A DNA stretch of 21,951 nucleotides from an uncultured Bacteroidota bacterium (lineage in GTDB: Bacteria; Bacteroidota; Bacteroidia; Chitinophagales; Saprospiraceae): assembly GCA_937952445.1 (NCBI GenBank), contig CALGAA010000138.1:1-21951 (forward strand). Reading direction: 5' to 3'. Positions 6,845 through 15,506 of the stretch are shown here, piece by piece. The notes below the pieces were generated by a model. It was not told the DNA's origin. It worked only from the letters and a program-made list of their open reading frames with translations, and made no database searches. The translations under genes and the position numbers were made by a program. The stretch's first letter is position 1. Each line of letters begins with the position of its first letter.

Positions 6845-8038
6845 TTACACGATTCGACGCACGGTTGTATTCAAGTTGATTTGCCCCAGTTCATCATGCT
6901 CCAGCAACACTGCACCAGGGCTTTTCCCCACTTCAAACGACCCCAGACGATCACTCATATTCAAGGCCTGAGCACCGTGAAGACTCCCCCATCGAATCAA
7001 CTCCTCCCAGCTCACTTCATCCAAATGTGATTTTATAGTGCAAATTTCCTTCCAAATTGATAATTGGTGATTGGAAGAGTAGCTATCGGTGCCAATACAA
7101 ACCGGAATATTTGATTCCAACCAGGTCGTGTAATCCGGTAGCCGCGATTCGATGTACAAATTGGCATTGGGGCAGGTGACCAGATATGGCTGGCCCACCT
7201 TAGCATATTCCTCCATCAATTTCATATCCCCGTCCCCTGCCACGGTATTGTGAACGAACAACATCCGCGAAGGATGGTAACCGGATTGGAGAAATTTTTC
7301 CATACTCCCGTGATTCGGAGCTACAAAATCATCCAGCGCAAAACCGACCTCAGCGAAGAAATGAAAATACTCGGAATCTTCTCCGGTCAGCAATTTCGTT
7401 TCCTGCTCATTTTCCAACATATGGATAGACCCCACCATATCAGGGGTAACCGTGGGGGCCAGTAATTTTTCCAGTTCCCTACTGACGGTATACGGACTAT
7501 GCGGCACCCTGGATACATCTATCAATCCCATTTCCCGGAATATTTTATATACCTCGTTGTATTGTTCAAAAAACCGGGTGGCGTGTTCTGGTTTGAAAAA
7601 ATCAAACATTTCCACAAATGTATAATACGCAATGGGACTGGTCACTTTAACTGCGGCCGTCACAGCCTTATTACTGATATCTCCTACAGCGACAATTCCG
7701 GCTTCCCACATCTCCTGATCAGCCCGGACGATGGCTTCGTTTACTACTTCCACGGGGACGGGAGGCTGGGTAACCACCCCTTGCAGGAATTTGGTGAGAC
7801 CAGTTCCAGGCTCTATAATTCCCTTCATATGGGAAAGTTCGAGATGACAATGGGCATTCACAAAACCTGGAATCAACGTTCCGTTGTATTTTTCAATCAA
7901 ACCATCCGCGACCTGGTCTTGAGATAAAATTTCCACGATTTGGTCATCTTCAAAAACCAGCACCGGATCCTCTGGCAAATCTCCTTCCAGTGGTAATAAT
8001 CGGGACGCGGTAATAATTCTACGGTTATTCATAATCAT
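6845..8038 (-). CDS. Metal-dependent amidohydrolase, aminofutalosine-deaminase-like
   Basis: A 397-residue protein of the cytosine deaminase/chlorohydrolase (COG0402) type. A small beta domain at the ends brackets a TIM barrel. Metal-site motifs are complete: His63-x-His65 in GFVNAHCHLELSH, His206 in GSIHMLENEQE, His263 in FVHNT and Asp318 in GTDSYSSN. The PHSPYTVS segment near 179-186 and the NAHCHLELSHMKG start resemble aminodeoxyfutalosine deaminases of the futalosine menaquinone route, so an amine-bearing purine-like substrate is plausible. No other mqn gene is present to confirm this, and guanine or other deaminases remain possible. The ATG at 8038 overlaps the DUF1015 gene by 14 bases, implying coupled expression; a second ATG at 8032 is an alternative start. 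Confidence 0.82.
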   Translation of the reverse strand: MIMNNRRIITASRLLPLEGDLPEDPVLVFEDDQIVEILSQDQVADGLIEKYNGTLIPGFVNAHCHLELSHMKGIIEPGTGLTKFLQGVVTQPPVPVEVVNEAIVRADQEMWEAGIVAVGDISNKAVTAAVKVTSPIAYYTFVEMFDFFKPEHATRFFEQYNEVYKIFREMGLIDVSRVPHSPYTVSRELEKLLAPTVTPDMVGSIHMLENEQETKLLTGEDSEYFHFFAEVGFALDDFVAPNHGSMEKFLQSGYHPSRMLFVHNTVAGDGDMKLMEEYAKVGQPYLVTCPNANLYIESRLPDYTTWLESNIPVCIGTDSYSSNHQLSIWKEICTIKSHLDEVSWEELIRWGSLHGAQALNMSDRLGSFEVGKSPGAVLLEHDELGQINLNTTVRRIV

Positions 8039-9074
8039 GGGGTACTTGAATGATATCGGTCAGCATACGAGGTTCGATCCAGGTGGATTTGGCTGGCATT
8101 ATCTCACCTCGCAGGGATGCATCCCATAAAAACTTTGGATCGACTGCGGGAAAAACAAATAAAAATTCGGTATTGTCCAGATGGAGGTTATCCATTTCAA
8201 ATTCACTCCCTGAAATGTATTCGAGGTGCTGATTAAAGTTTAAATCAGACATTTGACAAAAAGGTTGAAAAAAATGCTGTTCAAATTGATGCAGCAAATC
8301 AGCACTCCCTGACCGAATTTTGCTAGTCGGTTTTTTCGGATCCAGTCTATTCCATTTCTGCTGATGATAGACAAGGATAGATTGATCATCTGGTTGACCA
8401 TATTTGGTTAAATACCGGATATGCTGTTCCGATGCAGGACTGACATCGTAGTGCTCGCCGAGATGTGTCCTGAAATGGACAATAACCGATCCAGGCAGGT
8501 TGATTTTCCGATGATAGCTTCGCACCGAAACCTGATCGAGCGACATCAGGGCGCTAAACAATCCAAAATCCTCATTCTCCTGCCGATGTGAAAAATAAGC
8601 AGCTGTCCTATGGTGCCCGTCAGCGATGACCATTTGCGGAATATCATGGAGCAACATCGTCAACTCGTGAACCCAGTCGGACCGATCGCAAATGACGTAT
8701 TCGTACAAATGGTTTTCATACGTATAATGAGTGATCCTTTTGCCCAGTTCAAATCCGCGTTTGATCAATCTTGTGATTTCTTCCTTCGGGTGAAACAAGA
8801 GACACACGGGCTTGTTGCTCATCCGATCAACCAGGATATCCTGTTTTTTGATGGCCAGTTTTTCATAAATCACATGCTCGTGTGGACGGATCGTCTCGTA
8901 GTTCTCCGGAAATACCCGGGCCAACAAACCGAATGAAATATGTTTATCGCGGATACCCGACACCCGAAACACCATATAACCATCATCAATAAACAAGGGA
9001 TAACGACCGCTCGTACCCGATTCAATGGGTACCGGATTATTCACTATAATCGAATTGATCGTTTTGATTTTCAT
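8025..9074 (-). CDS. DUF1015-family protein
   Basis: A 349-residue protein starting at the ATG at 9074 (MKIKTIN, the usual DUF1015-type opening). An upstream in-frame start at 9128 would add 18 residues not typical of the family. Family marks are IRPHEHVIYEK near 62-72, the signature IADGHHRTAAYF in the middle, and the C-terminal MPAKSTWIEPRM, equivalent to the usual MPPKST-Y-PK ending. Members are usually about 400 residues, so this one is somewhat short and divergent. Biochemical function of the family is unsettled; in Bacteroidota it is often found near serine-biosynthesis genes, which are absent here. It overlaps the following amidohydrolase by 14 bases, so the two proteins probably work in the same process or are simply coexpressed. 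Confidence 0.82.
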   Translation of the reverse strand: MKIKTINSIIVNNPVPIESGTSGRYPLFIDDGYMVFRVSGIRDKHISFGLLARVFPENYETIRPHEHVIYEKLAIKKQDILVDRMSNKPVCLLFHPKEEITRLIKRGFELGKRITHYTYENHLYEYVICDRSDWVHELTMLLHDIPQMVIADGHHRTAAYFSHRQENEDFGLFSALMSLDQVSVRSYHRKINLPGSVIVHFRTHLGEHYDVSPASEQHIRYLTKYGQPDDQSILVYHQQKWNRLDPKKPTSKIRSGSADLLHQFEQHFFQPFCQMSDLNFNQHLEYISGSEFEMDNLHLDNTEFLFVFPAVDPKFLWDASLRGEIMPAKSTWIEPRMLTDIIQVPHDYE

Positions 9075-9366
9075 CGGCGCAATATACCAATTTCCAATAA
9101 TTATGGAGGGGGAAAGAAGCCGAAACAAGAGTCATAGTTTGGCTCAGCATAAGCGGTGTAAATAACCGTTTTATTTGCTGTAATCAGATTATCCGATGCC
9201 GCCAGCTGATGCCATTATCCTTCCTGGTTCGGAATTTCTTTGAGAAACAACTGAAGAAAAATTCCAGCCTATCCATCGCACGCAGCGTAAAGATATGGGA
9301 TATTGGATATCAGCCCGGTAATGTCCTGAAATTGAATTCATCAAAGAATTTTCGGTGGTGGATGGA
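9075..9366. other. 292-base spacer upstream of the DUF1015 gene
   Basis: This lies between the GbsR-like gene end and the DUF1015 start, both on the - strand, so it should hold the DUF1015 promoter. I found no TAnnTTTG match on the - strand. Small hairpins exist (AATTC 9335-9339 with GAATT 9346-9350 just after the GbsR-like stop; a 7-bp stem at 9151-9176), none with a convincing terminator tail in the needed direction. Confidence 0.45.
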
Positions 9367-9876
9367 TCAAATCATTCGTAGAAAGGAACGAACGAACAAA
9401 GATTCATTGGAATTTTCAAGGTTCGTCAAAAAACGATCGGTCTTCATCGCGTACTGTCGAATGTCACAGATCATTTCGACGGAATCCTGAGGAATTTCAT
9501 CGGACAATTGAGAAGGACAATAATGATCCAGAAGTTTCAATAGCGGAGCCAGCTCTTTCTCGCGTCGATAGGATATGACGCTTTGCAAAATAGAAAACGT
9601 ATTTTTTTCCGCTCTGAAATAATCCTTACGATGAGATTCTTCCGCTTTTTCGATAAAGCCGTACTTCACGAGTTGGCTGAGATTGGTTGATACACAGCCC
9701 CGGGACAATTCAAGTTCTTCCACGAGTTCATCCGCAGTAACGAGCTTATCTGCCGTAAGCAAATAGGCATGTATAGCTGCCATACTCCTGCTCATTCCCC
9801 ATCCTAATCCAACTTCCGCCCAATCCGCAATAAAATTTTTGCGGGTACGGAGTTTTTGCCTCACTTCAACTGACAT
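9367..9876 (-). CDS. GbsR/MarR-like winged-helix transcriptional regulator
   Basis: A 169-residue protein. The N-terminal half holds a winged-helix domain: WGMSRSMAAIHAYLLTA leads into TADELVEELELSRGCVSTNLSQL (recognition helix near 48-70) and YGFIEKAEE with the wing to about 85. This arrangement, starting with a GWGMSRSxAxI-type helix, is typical of the GbsR branch of MarR-like proteins, whose best-known member represses glycine-betaine synthesis genes in response to choline. The C-terminal helices probably mediate dimerisation. The ATG at 9876 lies inside the end of gcvT (11-base overlap), making it the last gene of the aroB-to-gcvT block. Its targets and ligand cannot be read from the sequence. 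Confidence 0.82.
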   Translation of the reverse strand: MSVEVRQKLRTRKNFIADWAEVGLGWGMSRSMAAIHAYLLTADKLVTADELVEELELSRGCVSTNLSQLVKYGFIEKAEESHRKDYFRAEKNTFSILQSVISYRREKELAPLLKLLDHYCPSQLSDEIPQDSVEMICDIRQYAMKTDRFLTNLENSNESLFVRSFLRMI

Positions 9877-10963
9877 AATCTTTCACATTGACAAATGGTG
9901 GTTTCACGATGTTTCCTTCAAAATACTTTTTCCCATTGCTCAGTAAAACTTCCGAATTGTTTTTCAACGAGCCTGCATTGATGTATCCCATCCCTATTGG
10001 CTTTTGTAAACAAGGCGAAAAAGTACCTGAACGAACGACGCCAATTTTTTTATGATCGGTTGTATGGATAGTGAAACCGGTTCTAGCAACTCTCTTGTCT
10101 TTCAGGACAAAACATTTCAATTTATTAACAACACCTTTGGCTTTTTGTTTAGCCAAAGCGTCCCGCCCCACAAAAAATTCTTTATTCAGATCGGTTACCC
10201 AGCCCAGGCCTGCTTCCAACGGTGTAGTAATTTCATCGATATCCTGTCCATATAGACAATAGCCCATCTCCAGGCGGAGGGTATCCCGGGCACCTAATCC
10301 TACCCGCAGTAGTCCGAACTCTTCTCCTGCTTCACAAATTATCTCCCATAAATCCACGAGATATTCAGACGGTACGTATAGTTCGTATCCCCCGCTTCCA
10401 GTATATCCGGTAGTCGAGATCAGAATGTCTTGTATTCCTGCAACCGCTCCCTTTCGACAATGGTAACCAGGAAGATTATCTACAGGAGCTTTCAATTTTT
10501 CAAGAATCTTTTTCGCCCGGGGCCCCTGGAGCGCAATCAATCCCGTTTGATCGGAAATATTGTTGGTGAACGTATCCCAGGATTTGTTCTCGATCAGCCA
10601 GTCCCAGTCTTTTTCAATATTCCCCGCGTTGACAACCAGCATATACGAGTCCTCCTTTAGACGGTAGATGATCAAATCATCGATAATTCCCCCTCGTGGA
10701 TTGCACATCAAAGTATATTGCGCCCTTCCCACCTTCAAATCCGAAAGACGGTTTGTCGTCAACTTTTCCAACAACGCCAAAGCACCCGACCCTTCGACCA
10801 TAAATTCCCCCATGTGTGAAACATCAAAAATTCCTGCTTTCTCCCGAACGGCCATATGTTCATCCTGGATTTTGGTAAACTGCACAGGCATTTGGAATCC
10901 GGAAAAATCGGTCATTCGGGCCCCGTGCTCCAAATGGTTATCATACAAGGGTGTCGTGCGCAT
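9866..10963 (-). CDS. gcvT: Aminomethyltransferase, T-protein of the glycine cleavage system
   Basis: A 365-residue protein, the normal size. It starts MRTTPLYDNHLEHGARMTDFSG, the family N terminus, with FDVSHMGEF near 46-54 and NPRGGIIDDLI near 88-97. The Asp pair at 95-96 includes the folate-interacting catalytic aspartate. LIALQGPRA, TGYTGSGGYELY and LGARDTLRLEMGYCLYGQD follow in the usual order, then the C-terminal barrel with GYIN. It transfers the aminomethyl carbon of glycine from H-protein to tetrahydrofolate, releasing ammonia. P, H and L subunits are not in this window, so the system is dispersed, as is common in Bacteroidota. Its ATG shares one base with the stop of the upstream HEAT-cyclophilin gene (TAATG), and the GbsR-like gene overlaps its end. 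Confidence 0.97.
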   Translation of the reverse strand: MRTTPLYDNHLEHGARMTDFSGFQMPVQFTKIQDEHMAVREKAGIFDVSHMGEFMVEGSGALALLEKLTTNRLSDLKVGRAQYTLMCNPRGGIIDDLIIYRLKEDSYMLVVNAGNIEKDWDWLIENKSWDTFTNNISDQTGLIALQGPRAKKILEKLKAPVDNLPGYHCRKGAVAGIQDILISTTGYTGSGGYELYVPSEYLVDLWEIICEAGEEFGLLRVGLGARDTLRLEMGYCLYGQDIDEITTPLEAGLGWVTDLNKEFFVGRDALAKQKAKGVVNKLKCFVLKDKRVARTGFTIHTTDHKKIGVVRSGTFSPCLQKPIGMGYINAGSLKNNSEVLLSNGKKYFEGNIVKPPFVNVKDYVS

Positions 10964-12948
10964 TATCTCGTTATTTTTATATTTTGAATTACGTCTCCCT
11001 GCCGGATGTCGAGCAGGGTCTCATTTCCCGAAGTCAATTCTCCAAATATAGTATACCGGCCGTTAAGATGCAAAGCAGGACGTAACGTGATGAACCATTG
11101 CTGACTCTCGGTATGCAAACCTGCCGAGGCCATTCCGATCAATCCTGCCCGGTCAAAATACATCGGACCGACTTCCGAACGAATGGTATAATCCAGACTT
11201 CCGTATCCATCTCCCCGATTTCCTCCTCCCTGGATGACAAAATTGGGCACTAACCGATGGATGGGCCGACCTTCGTAATATCCTGACTCCGCCAATTTTA
11301 TAAAATTGACAACGGTACCGGGTGCATGGGTTTTGAACAATTTTAATGTCATGGTTCCGGATGCAGTAGAAATTTCAGCCCGGGGCTGGTCGGATAATTT
11401 TCCATACAAATCCCAATCGATGGGATGCGTGTGCACTTCCGGTCGGCGGTAAAATTCCGGGTCAAAGGAATGGTCGAACAATTTACTCCGGGCTTTTTCT
11501 ACCGCGATCCGCCCCTCAATTCCCTGGGGCATTGGAATGGACCGGGTCGTCTTTTCCCACAATTCAGTGTCGGACGAAATGGTGGCAAAAAGGTTCGGAT
11601 AATCGGAAAACAAAGGACTTAGCATCGATAACGCCGCCACATCGCCGGTTTTCCAACGTTCAATTAAATAATCTCTTTCACGGTTTCCAATCGATTCCGT
11701 GCGTCGTACTGCATCTACCATCGCTTCCATAATAGCCGTGCGTATGATAGGGGGTTCGTCATCTCCATCAAACTCTATTAATTGCCGTGCCGTGGCCCAT
11801 TGCTGCCCGGCAGCCCGGATAAATTCACTTTTGACATATGGGTCCGATGTAGCACGAATCCGTTGGATGATGAGCTCCCCGATCATATCCAGGAACCGGG
11901 TGTTGGTGACGAATTTGTTCCCCGCAGCCAAAATGCGTGCGTATACACGAGGGTTGAAATTCGAAAATGCCCAGTTCACATAGGTTTCCGAAAAAGCGGT
12001 CGAGCCATAATTCATGATTAAGTCGCCCGCGGTCATAGCGACGCGTTCATTTTGATCCCGGAGCGAAGCAGACCAAATTCCGTGACGGAGGTGCAAAGGT
12101 AATGCGGTACATCCCTGAAGCAGGCTCACCCGAACTCGTGCATCCTCCTCGTTTCGGATCGCTCCACGGATCCAGGGAGCAGCAGCAGCGCCCGTTTTTC
12201 CAATGGCTTTACCGAGAAACATCCGAATAGCCGGATCTTCGTTTGCCTCAAAGGCCGAGGTAAGCGCATCGCGAAAGGTGCTCAGATCCAAACCGCGAGC
12301 CACATCCAGATAATTTGCAGCGATCAACCGCACCGAAGGAGGAAAGGTATCGCTCGTGGCATATCGCATCATCAGGTTGGTGGCCAGGGGATTTGAATAG
12401 CCCCGTTCGGCCAGATTTAAAATACCCAGGGCCTGACCTTCAAGCAAAAGCGTATCCTGTGGTCGGTATGTAGAAATTCCCGCCAATAGAGACAGGTAGC
12501 TGCTATCGGCACATTTACCCACCCCTTCCAATGCATATTTAAAGGTCAGGGGATCGATCCCTAGGCTGTCCTGCTGTTGAAATATCTGCATCAAAAAAGG
12601 AAGCGCCCGCGAATGACGACTTTGCCCCAGCACGAAGGCCGAAATTCTCCGTACCTCCACGATGGGATCCAGTATGGTTTGACCGATCTGATCAATATAT
12701 GCCTCATCCATCATACCGGCAAAACCACCAATTGCCAAAACTCTAAAGCTCGGATCGCGATGGGTCACAAAAGCAAGTAAGGAATCCTGCTGCCACCGAT
12801 CGATCAGGTTGTATACGTGTTGGAATTTTGTCGAATCCAGCGAAATATTCACCTCCGTCAGCAATACCTCTTCCTGCTCCGTCTCGTCCGTACCACACGA
12901 CATCGCAAAAACCACTAAAAACACAATGATATATCGAATGTTCCACAT
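10963..12948 (-). CDS. HEAT-repeat lipoprotein with C-terminal cyclophilin-type peptidyl-prolyl isomerase domain
   Basis: A 661-residue protein. The signal (MWNIRYIIVFLVVFAMSC) ends in a lipobox, giving lipidated Cys18. From about 50 to 460 there are tandem helical HEAT-like repeats, seen as spaced segments such as DPSFRVLAIGGFAG, DPIVEVRRISAFVLGQS, DARVRVSLLQG and NERVAMTAGDLIMNYG. The last ~140 residues are a cyclophilin fold: TLKLFKTHAPGTVVNFIKLA, YYEGRPIHRLVPNFVIQGG (with the catalytic-type Arg and Gln), GLIGMAS, QQWFIT and LNGRYTIFGEL. It should be anchored in the envelope and isomerise prolyl bonds of exported proteins, with the HEAT solenoid probably binding partners; this role is inference. 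It sits 26 bases after the PBP1A gene and overlaps gcvT by one base. Confidence 0.9.
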   Translation of the reverse strand: MWNIRYIIVFLVVFAMSCGTDETEQEEVLLTEVNISLDSTKFQHVYNLIDRWQQDSLLAFVTHRDPSFRVLAIGGFAGMMDEAYIDQIGQTILDPIVEVRRISAFVLGQSRHSRALPFLMQIFQQQDSLGIDPLTFKYALEGVGKCADSSYLSLLAGISTYRPQDTLLLEGQALGILNLAERGYSNPLATNLMMRYATSDTFPPSVRLIAANYLDVARGLDLSTFRDALTSAFEANEDPAIRMFLGKAIGKTGAAAAPWIRGAIRNEEDARVRVSLLQGCTALPLHLRHGIWSASLRDQNERVAMTAGDLIMNYGSTAFSETYVNWAFSNFNPRVYARILAAGNKFVTNTRFLDMIGELIIQRIRATSDPYVKSEFIRAAGQQWATARQLIEFDGDDEPPIIRTAIMEAMVDAVRRTESIGNRERDYLIERWKTGDVAALSMLSPLFSDYPNLFATISSDTELWEKTTRSIPMPQGIEGRIAVEKARSKLFDHSFDPEFYRRPEVHTHPIDWDLYGKLSDQPRAEISTASGTMTLKLFKTHAPGTVVNFIKLAESGYYEGRPIHRLVPNFVIQGGGNRGDGYGSLDYTIRSEVGPMYFDRAGLIGMASAGLHTESQQWFITLRPALHLNGRYTIFGELTSGNETLLDIRQGDVIQNIKITR

Positions 12949-12974
12949 GGGAAGGGCGCATTTTATGACCTGAA

Positions 12975-15506
12975 CTATCCTCCGAAAAATTCTTCATCGC
13001 CTGAGACCTCCTCGGGATGATTTTCCAGATCGTGGCGATTTCGATCGTATAAATCGCAGTCGATATTGATGTCGAGTTCGCCCGGCGGTCTGAAAAATTG
13101 GGCCTGGGTATTGAAATTGAGCTCTTCATCCTTTTCGACGCTTTGCATAAACTGGGCAAAAATGGGCCGTGCCATTCTCGAACCCTGTCCCAAAGTGAGC
13201 GACCTGAACCGTATCCACCGATCCTCGCCACCTACCCAGGTACCCACCACCAAATTGGGTGTGATTCCCATATACCATCCATCGGTTTGGTTTTGCGTCG
13301 TTCCCGTTTTACCGCCATTTACCGTTTTGAGCTGATTGATCCCGGGGCGTCCCTGGGCAGCTTTGATCAGCATATCGACCATGACATAATTGGCATCGGG
13401 CTGGAGGGCCTGGTTTTCTTCCGTAATCGAGCGGTAAATCAGATTGCCATGACTATCCGTGATCGCCGTGATAAAAGTCGGCGTAACGTAGACCCCATTG
13501 TTGGAAAATGTCGAATATGCACCGGTCATAGACATCAGACTAAGATCCGGCGTACCCAGGCAAATGGATGGCTGCCTCGGCAGATATTGTTCCTCGATTC
13601 CCATATTGGAAGCCAACTGGATTACGGGCGAAACATCCCCCAATTGCTGCATCAAATGGACACTCACTGAATTGATCGAATTGCGTAATCCTTCATACAG
13701 CGTGACGGGCTCATAGGTGAATTCCCCGTCGGAATTCTTAGGTCCCCAGGGTTGGATAAGATTGAAGTTACCTTCGCCAGGCACGATCGTATAGAGTCGG
13801 TCCAAAACCTTGGTACATGGCGAAACACCCTGAATGGCAATGGAGGTGGCATATACGAAAGGCTTAAACGTTGATCCCACCTGCCGGCGATTTAAAACGT
13901 GATCGTTTTGGAAAAAGTCAAAATTCACTCCCCCCACCCAGGCTTTTACGTAGCCGGTGCCCGGTTCGATGGCCAGGACTCCGGATTGCAGGATCATCCG
14001 GTGGTACCTGATGGAATCCATCGGACTCATGATCGTATCTTTTTCCATGTCCGCATTGTAGGCGAACACGCGCATTTTGATCTCTTTATTGAACACTTCA
14101 TCCGCCTTCTCCTTGAATTCGTTCCAATGGGCGGATACGGTCTTGTAGGCTTCGCTTTGGGCCACTTTCCGCAAAAATACAGCACGCGATTCCGTGATCA
14201 TTTTATCATTGATCAGTTGCTGAAAATAGTCATCCCCCGATTTTGCGCTTTCAAGCACTTCCAGAGTGTACGGTGTGAATTCGATGTTATCAAACTCTTT
14301 TTCTATATCGAGTAACAAACTGTCAAACAGCTGGGCTTTCATCATTAAAAACCGCTCTGATTCCATTTTGAGGGTTTCCAGATGGCGATATTTGAAATCG
14401 ACAAAATCCTTGTCTGCTCCATAGCTCCAGGGGGTAGCCCCATAACTCCAGTGTTTGAAAAATTCCTCCTGCAAATTGGCCATATGAGATGTCACCGCCT
14501 GCTCTGCGTGCATTTGCATTCGCGGATCCAACGTGGTGTATATGCGCAGGCCATCTTTATCCAGGTTCCAGCGGCTGCCATCGGGCTTGCGATACTCGTC
14601 CTGAGCCAGCAAGCGATCGAGGTATTTTTTTAGTTCCATTCGAAAATAGGGTGCTGGCCCACGGTTGTGTGCAGTAATCGTAAACTGGGACATGTCCACC
14701 GGCTGAGCCTGGAGCGAGTCTTTCAGTTCCTCCGAAATGTGGTCGTGCTTATACATTTGGTACAAGACGACATTTCGGCGCGTGCGTACGTGTTCGGGAA
14801 ACCGACGGGGGTTATAATAACTGGGATTTTTGAGCATACCCACCAACACGGCCGCTTCATTGATACTCAGTTCATCAGGCGAAGTATTGAAAAAGGTCTC
14901 TGATGCTGCTTTGATCCCCCAGGCGTTGTACCCGAACTCAAACTGGTTGAGGTACATGCTGATAATCTCTTCCTTGGTGTACGATCTTTCGAGCTTGATC
15001 GCCGTCACCATTTCCTTCAATTTTTGGGGTGCCCGTGCCCAAATATTAGAAGCTGGTTCCTGGGTAAAAAGCAACTTAGCCAACTGCTGCGTAATCGTAC
15101 TCCCACCCCCTGCATTTTTATTCTGAAGGATAATTCGTTTAACCAAAACCCGCGCCAGGGCTTCAAAATCAATACCGGAATGTCGGTAAAACCGCTCATC
15201 TTCTGTGGAAATCAGGGCATTGATAACGTGTGGGGATATTTCATCGTAGGTGACCGATACCCGGTTTTTGACAAAGAACCGGCCCATTTCTGAATTGTCG
15301 TTAAAATATATTTCCGTAGCGAAATCTTCGGTGGGATTCTCCAGATCCTCAAAGGTAGGCAATCTGGTAAAACTGGTAACAAGGAAAATCAGAAACACCA
15401 GACCTATGCCGCCGATAATGCAGATCCAAAGTATCTTAACTAATTTTTCCTTCCAGGATTGGTTTGACGATTTGTTGGTTTCTCTTGTTTTTTGGCTGTC
15501 AGACAT
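12975..15506 (-). CDS. Class A penicillin-binding protein (PBP1A-type bifunctional glycosyltransferase/transpeptidase)
   Basis: An 843-residue protein. A cytoplasmic polar N terminus is followed by one membrane anchor at about 23-46. The GT51 glycosyltransferase domain carries TEDERFYRHSG with catalytic Glu102, GGSTITQQLAKLLF near 134-147 and KLERSYTKEEIISMYLN. A long linker of about 170 residues (330-500) precedes the transpeptidase domain. The latter has the active-site Ser545 in STFK (545-548), SIN (610-612) and KTG (733-735). It polymerises lipid II and cross-links peptidoglycan at the outer face of the inner membrane. The ATG at 15506 overlaps the aroB stop by 8 bases, and a HEAT-cyclophilin lipoprotein follows 26 bases downstream. 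The C terminus is acidic and Asn-rich. Confidence 0.96.
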   Translation of the reverse strand: MSDSQKTRETNKSSNQSWKEKLVKILWICIIGGIGLVFLIFLVTSFTRLPTFEDLENPTEDFATEIYFNDNSEMGRFFVKNRVSVTYDEISPHVINALISTEDERFYRHSGIDFEALARVLVKRIILQNKNAGGGSTITQQLAKLLFTQEPASNIWARAPQKLKEMVTAIKLERSYTKEEIISMYLNQFEFGYNAWGIKAASETFFNTSPDELSINEAAVLVGMLKNPSYYNPRRFPEHVRTRRNVVLYQMYKHDHISEELKDSLQAQPVDMSQFTITAHNRGPAPYFRMELKKYLDRLLAQDEYRKPDGSRWNLDKDGLRIYTTLDPRMQMHAEQAVTSHMANLQEEFFKHWSYGATPWSYGADKDFVDFKYRHLETLKMESERFLMMKAQLFDSLLLDIEKEFDNIEFTPYTLEVLESAKSGDDYFQQLINDKMITESRAVFLRKVAQSEAYKTVSAHWNEFKEKADEVFNKEIKMRVFAYNADMEKDTIMSPMDSIRYHRMILQSGVLAIEPGTGYVKAWVGGVNFDFFQNDHVLNRRQVGSTFKPFVYATSIAIQGVSPCTKVLDRLYTIVPGEGNFNLIQPWGPKNSDGEFTYEPVTLYEGLRNSINSVSVHLMQQLGDVSPVIQLASNMGIEEQYLPRQPSICLGTPDLSLMSMTGAYSTFSNNGVYVTPTFITAITDSHGNLIYRSITEENQALQPDANYVMVDMLIKAAQGRPGINQLKTVNGGKTGTTQNQTDGWYMGITPNLVVGTWVGGEDRWIRFRSLTLGQGSRMARPIFAQFMQSVEKDEELNFNTQAQFFRPPGELDINIDCDLYDRNRHDLENHPEEVSGDEEFFGG

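Noticed and set aside
9151..9176. Hairpin AAGCGGT/ACCGTTT followed by a T-run on the + strand
   Set aside because: It looks like a terminator only for + strand transcription, but no + strand gene ends here; the neighbouring genes are on the - strand, where no T-run follows.
9209..9490. 93-codon open frame on the + strand between the DUF1015 and GbsR-like genes
   Set aside because: It overlaps the 3' end of the regulator gene in antisense, lacks recognisable motifs and has no convincing start signals.
13098..13670. 190-codon open frame on the + strand inside the PBP1A gene
   Set aside because: It is antisense to the transpeptidase domain of PBP1A; no leader or family features support it.
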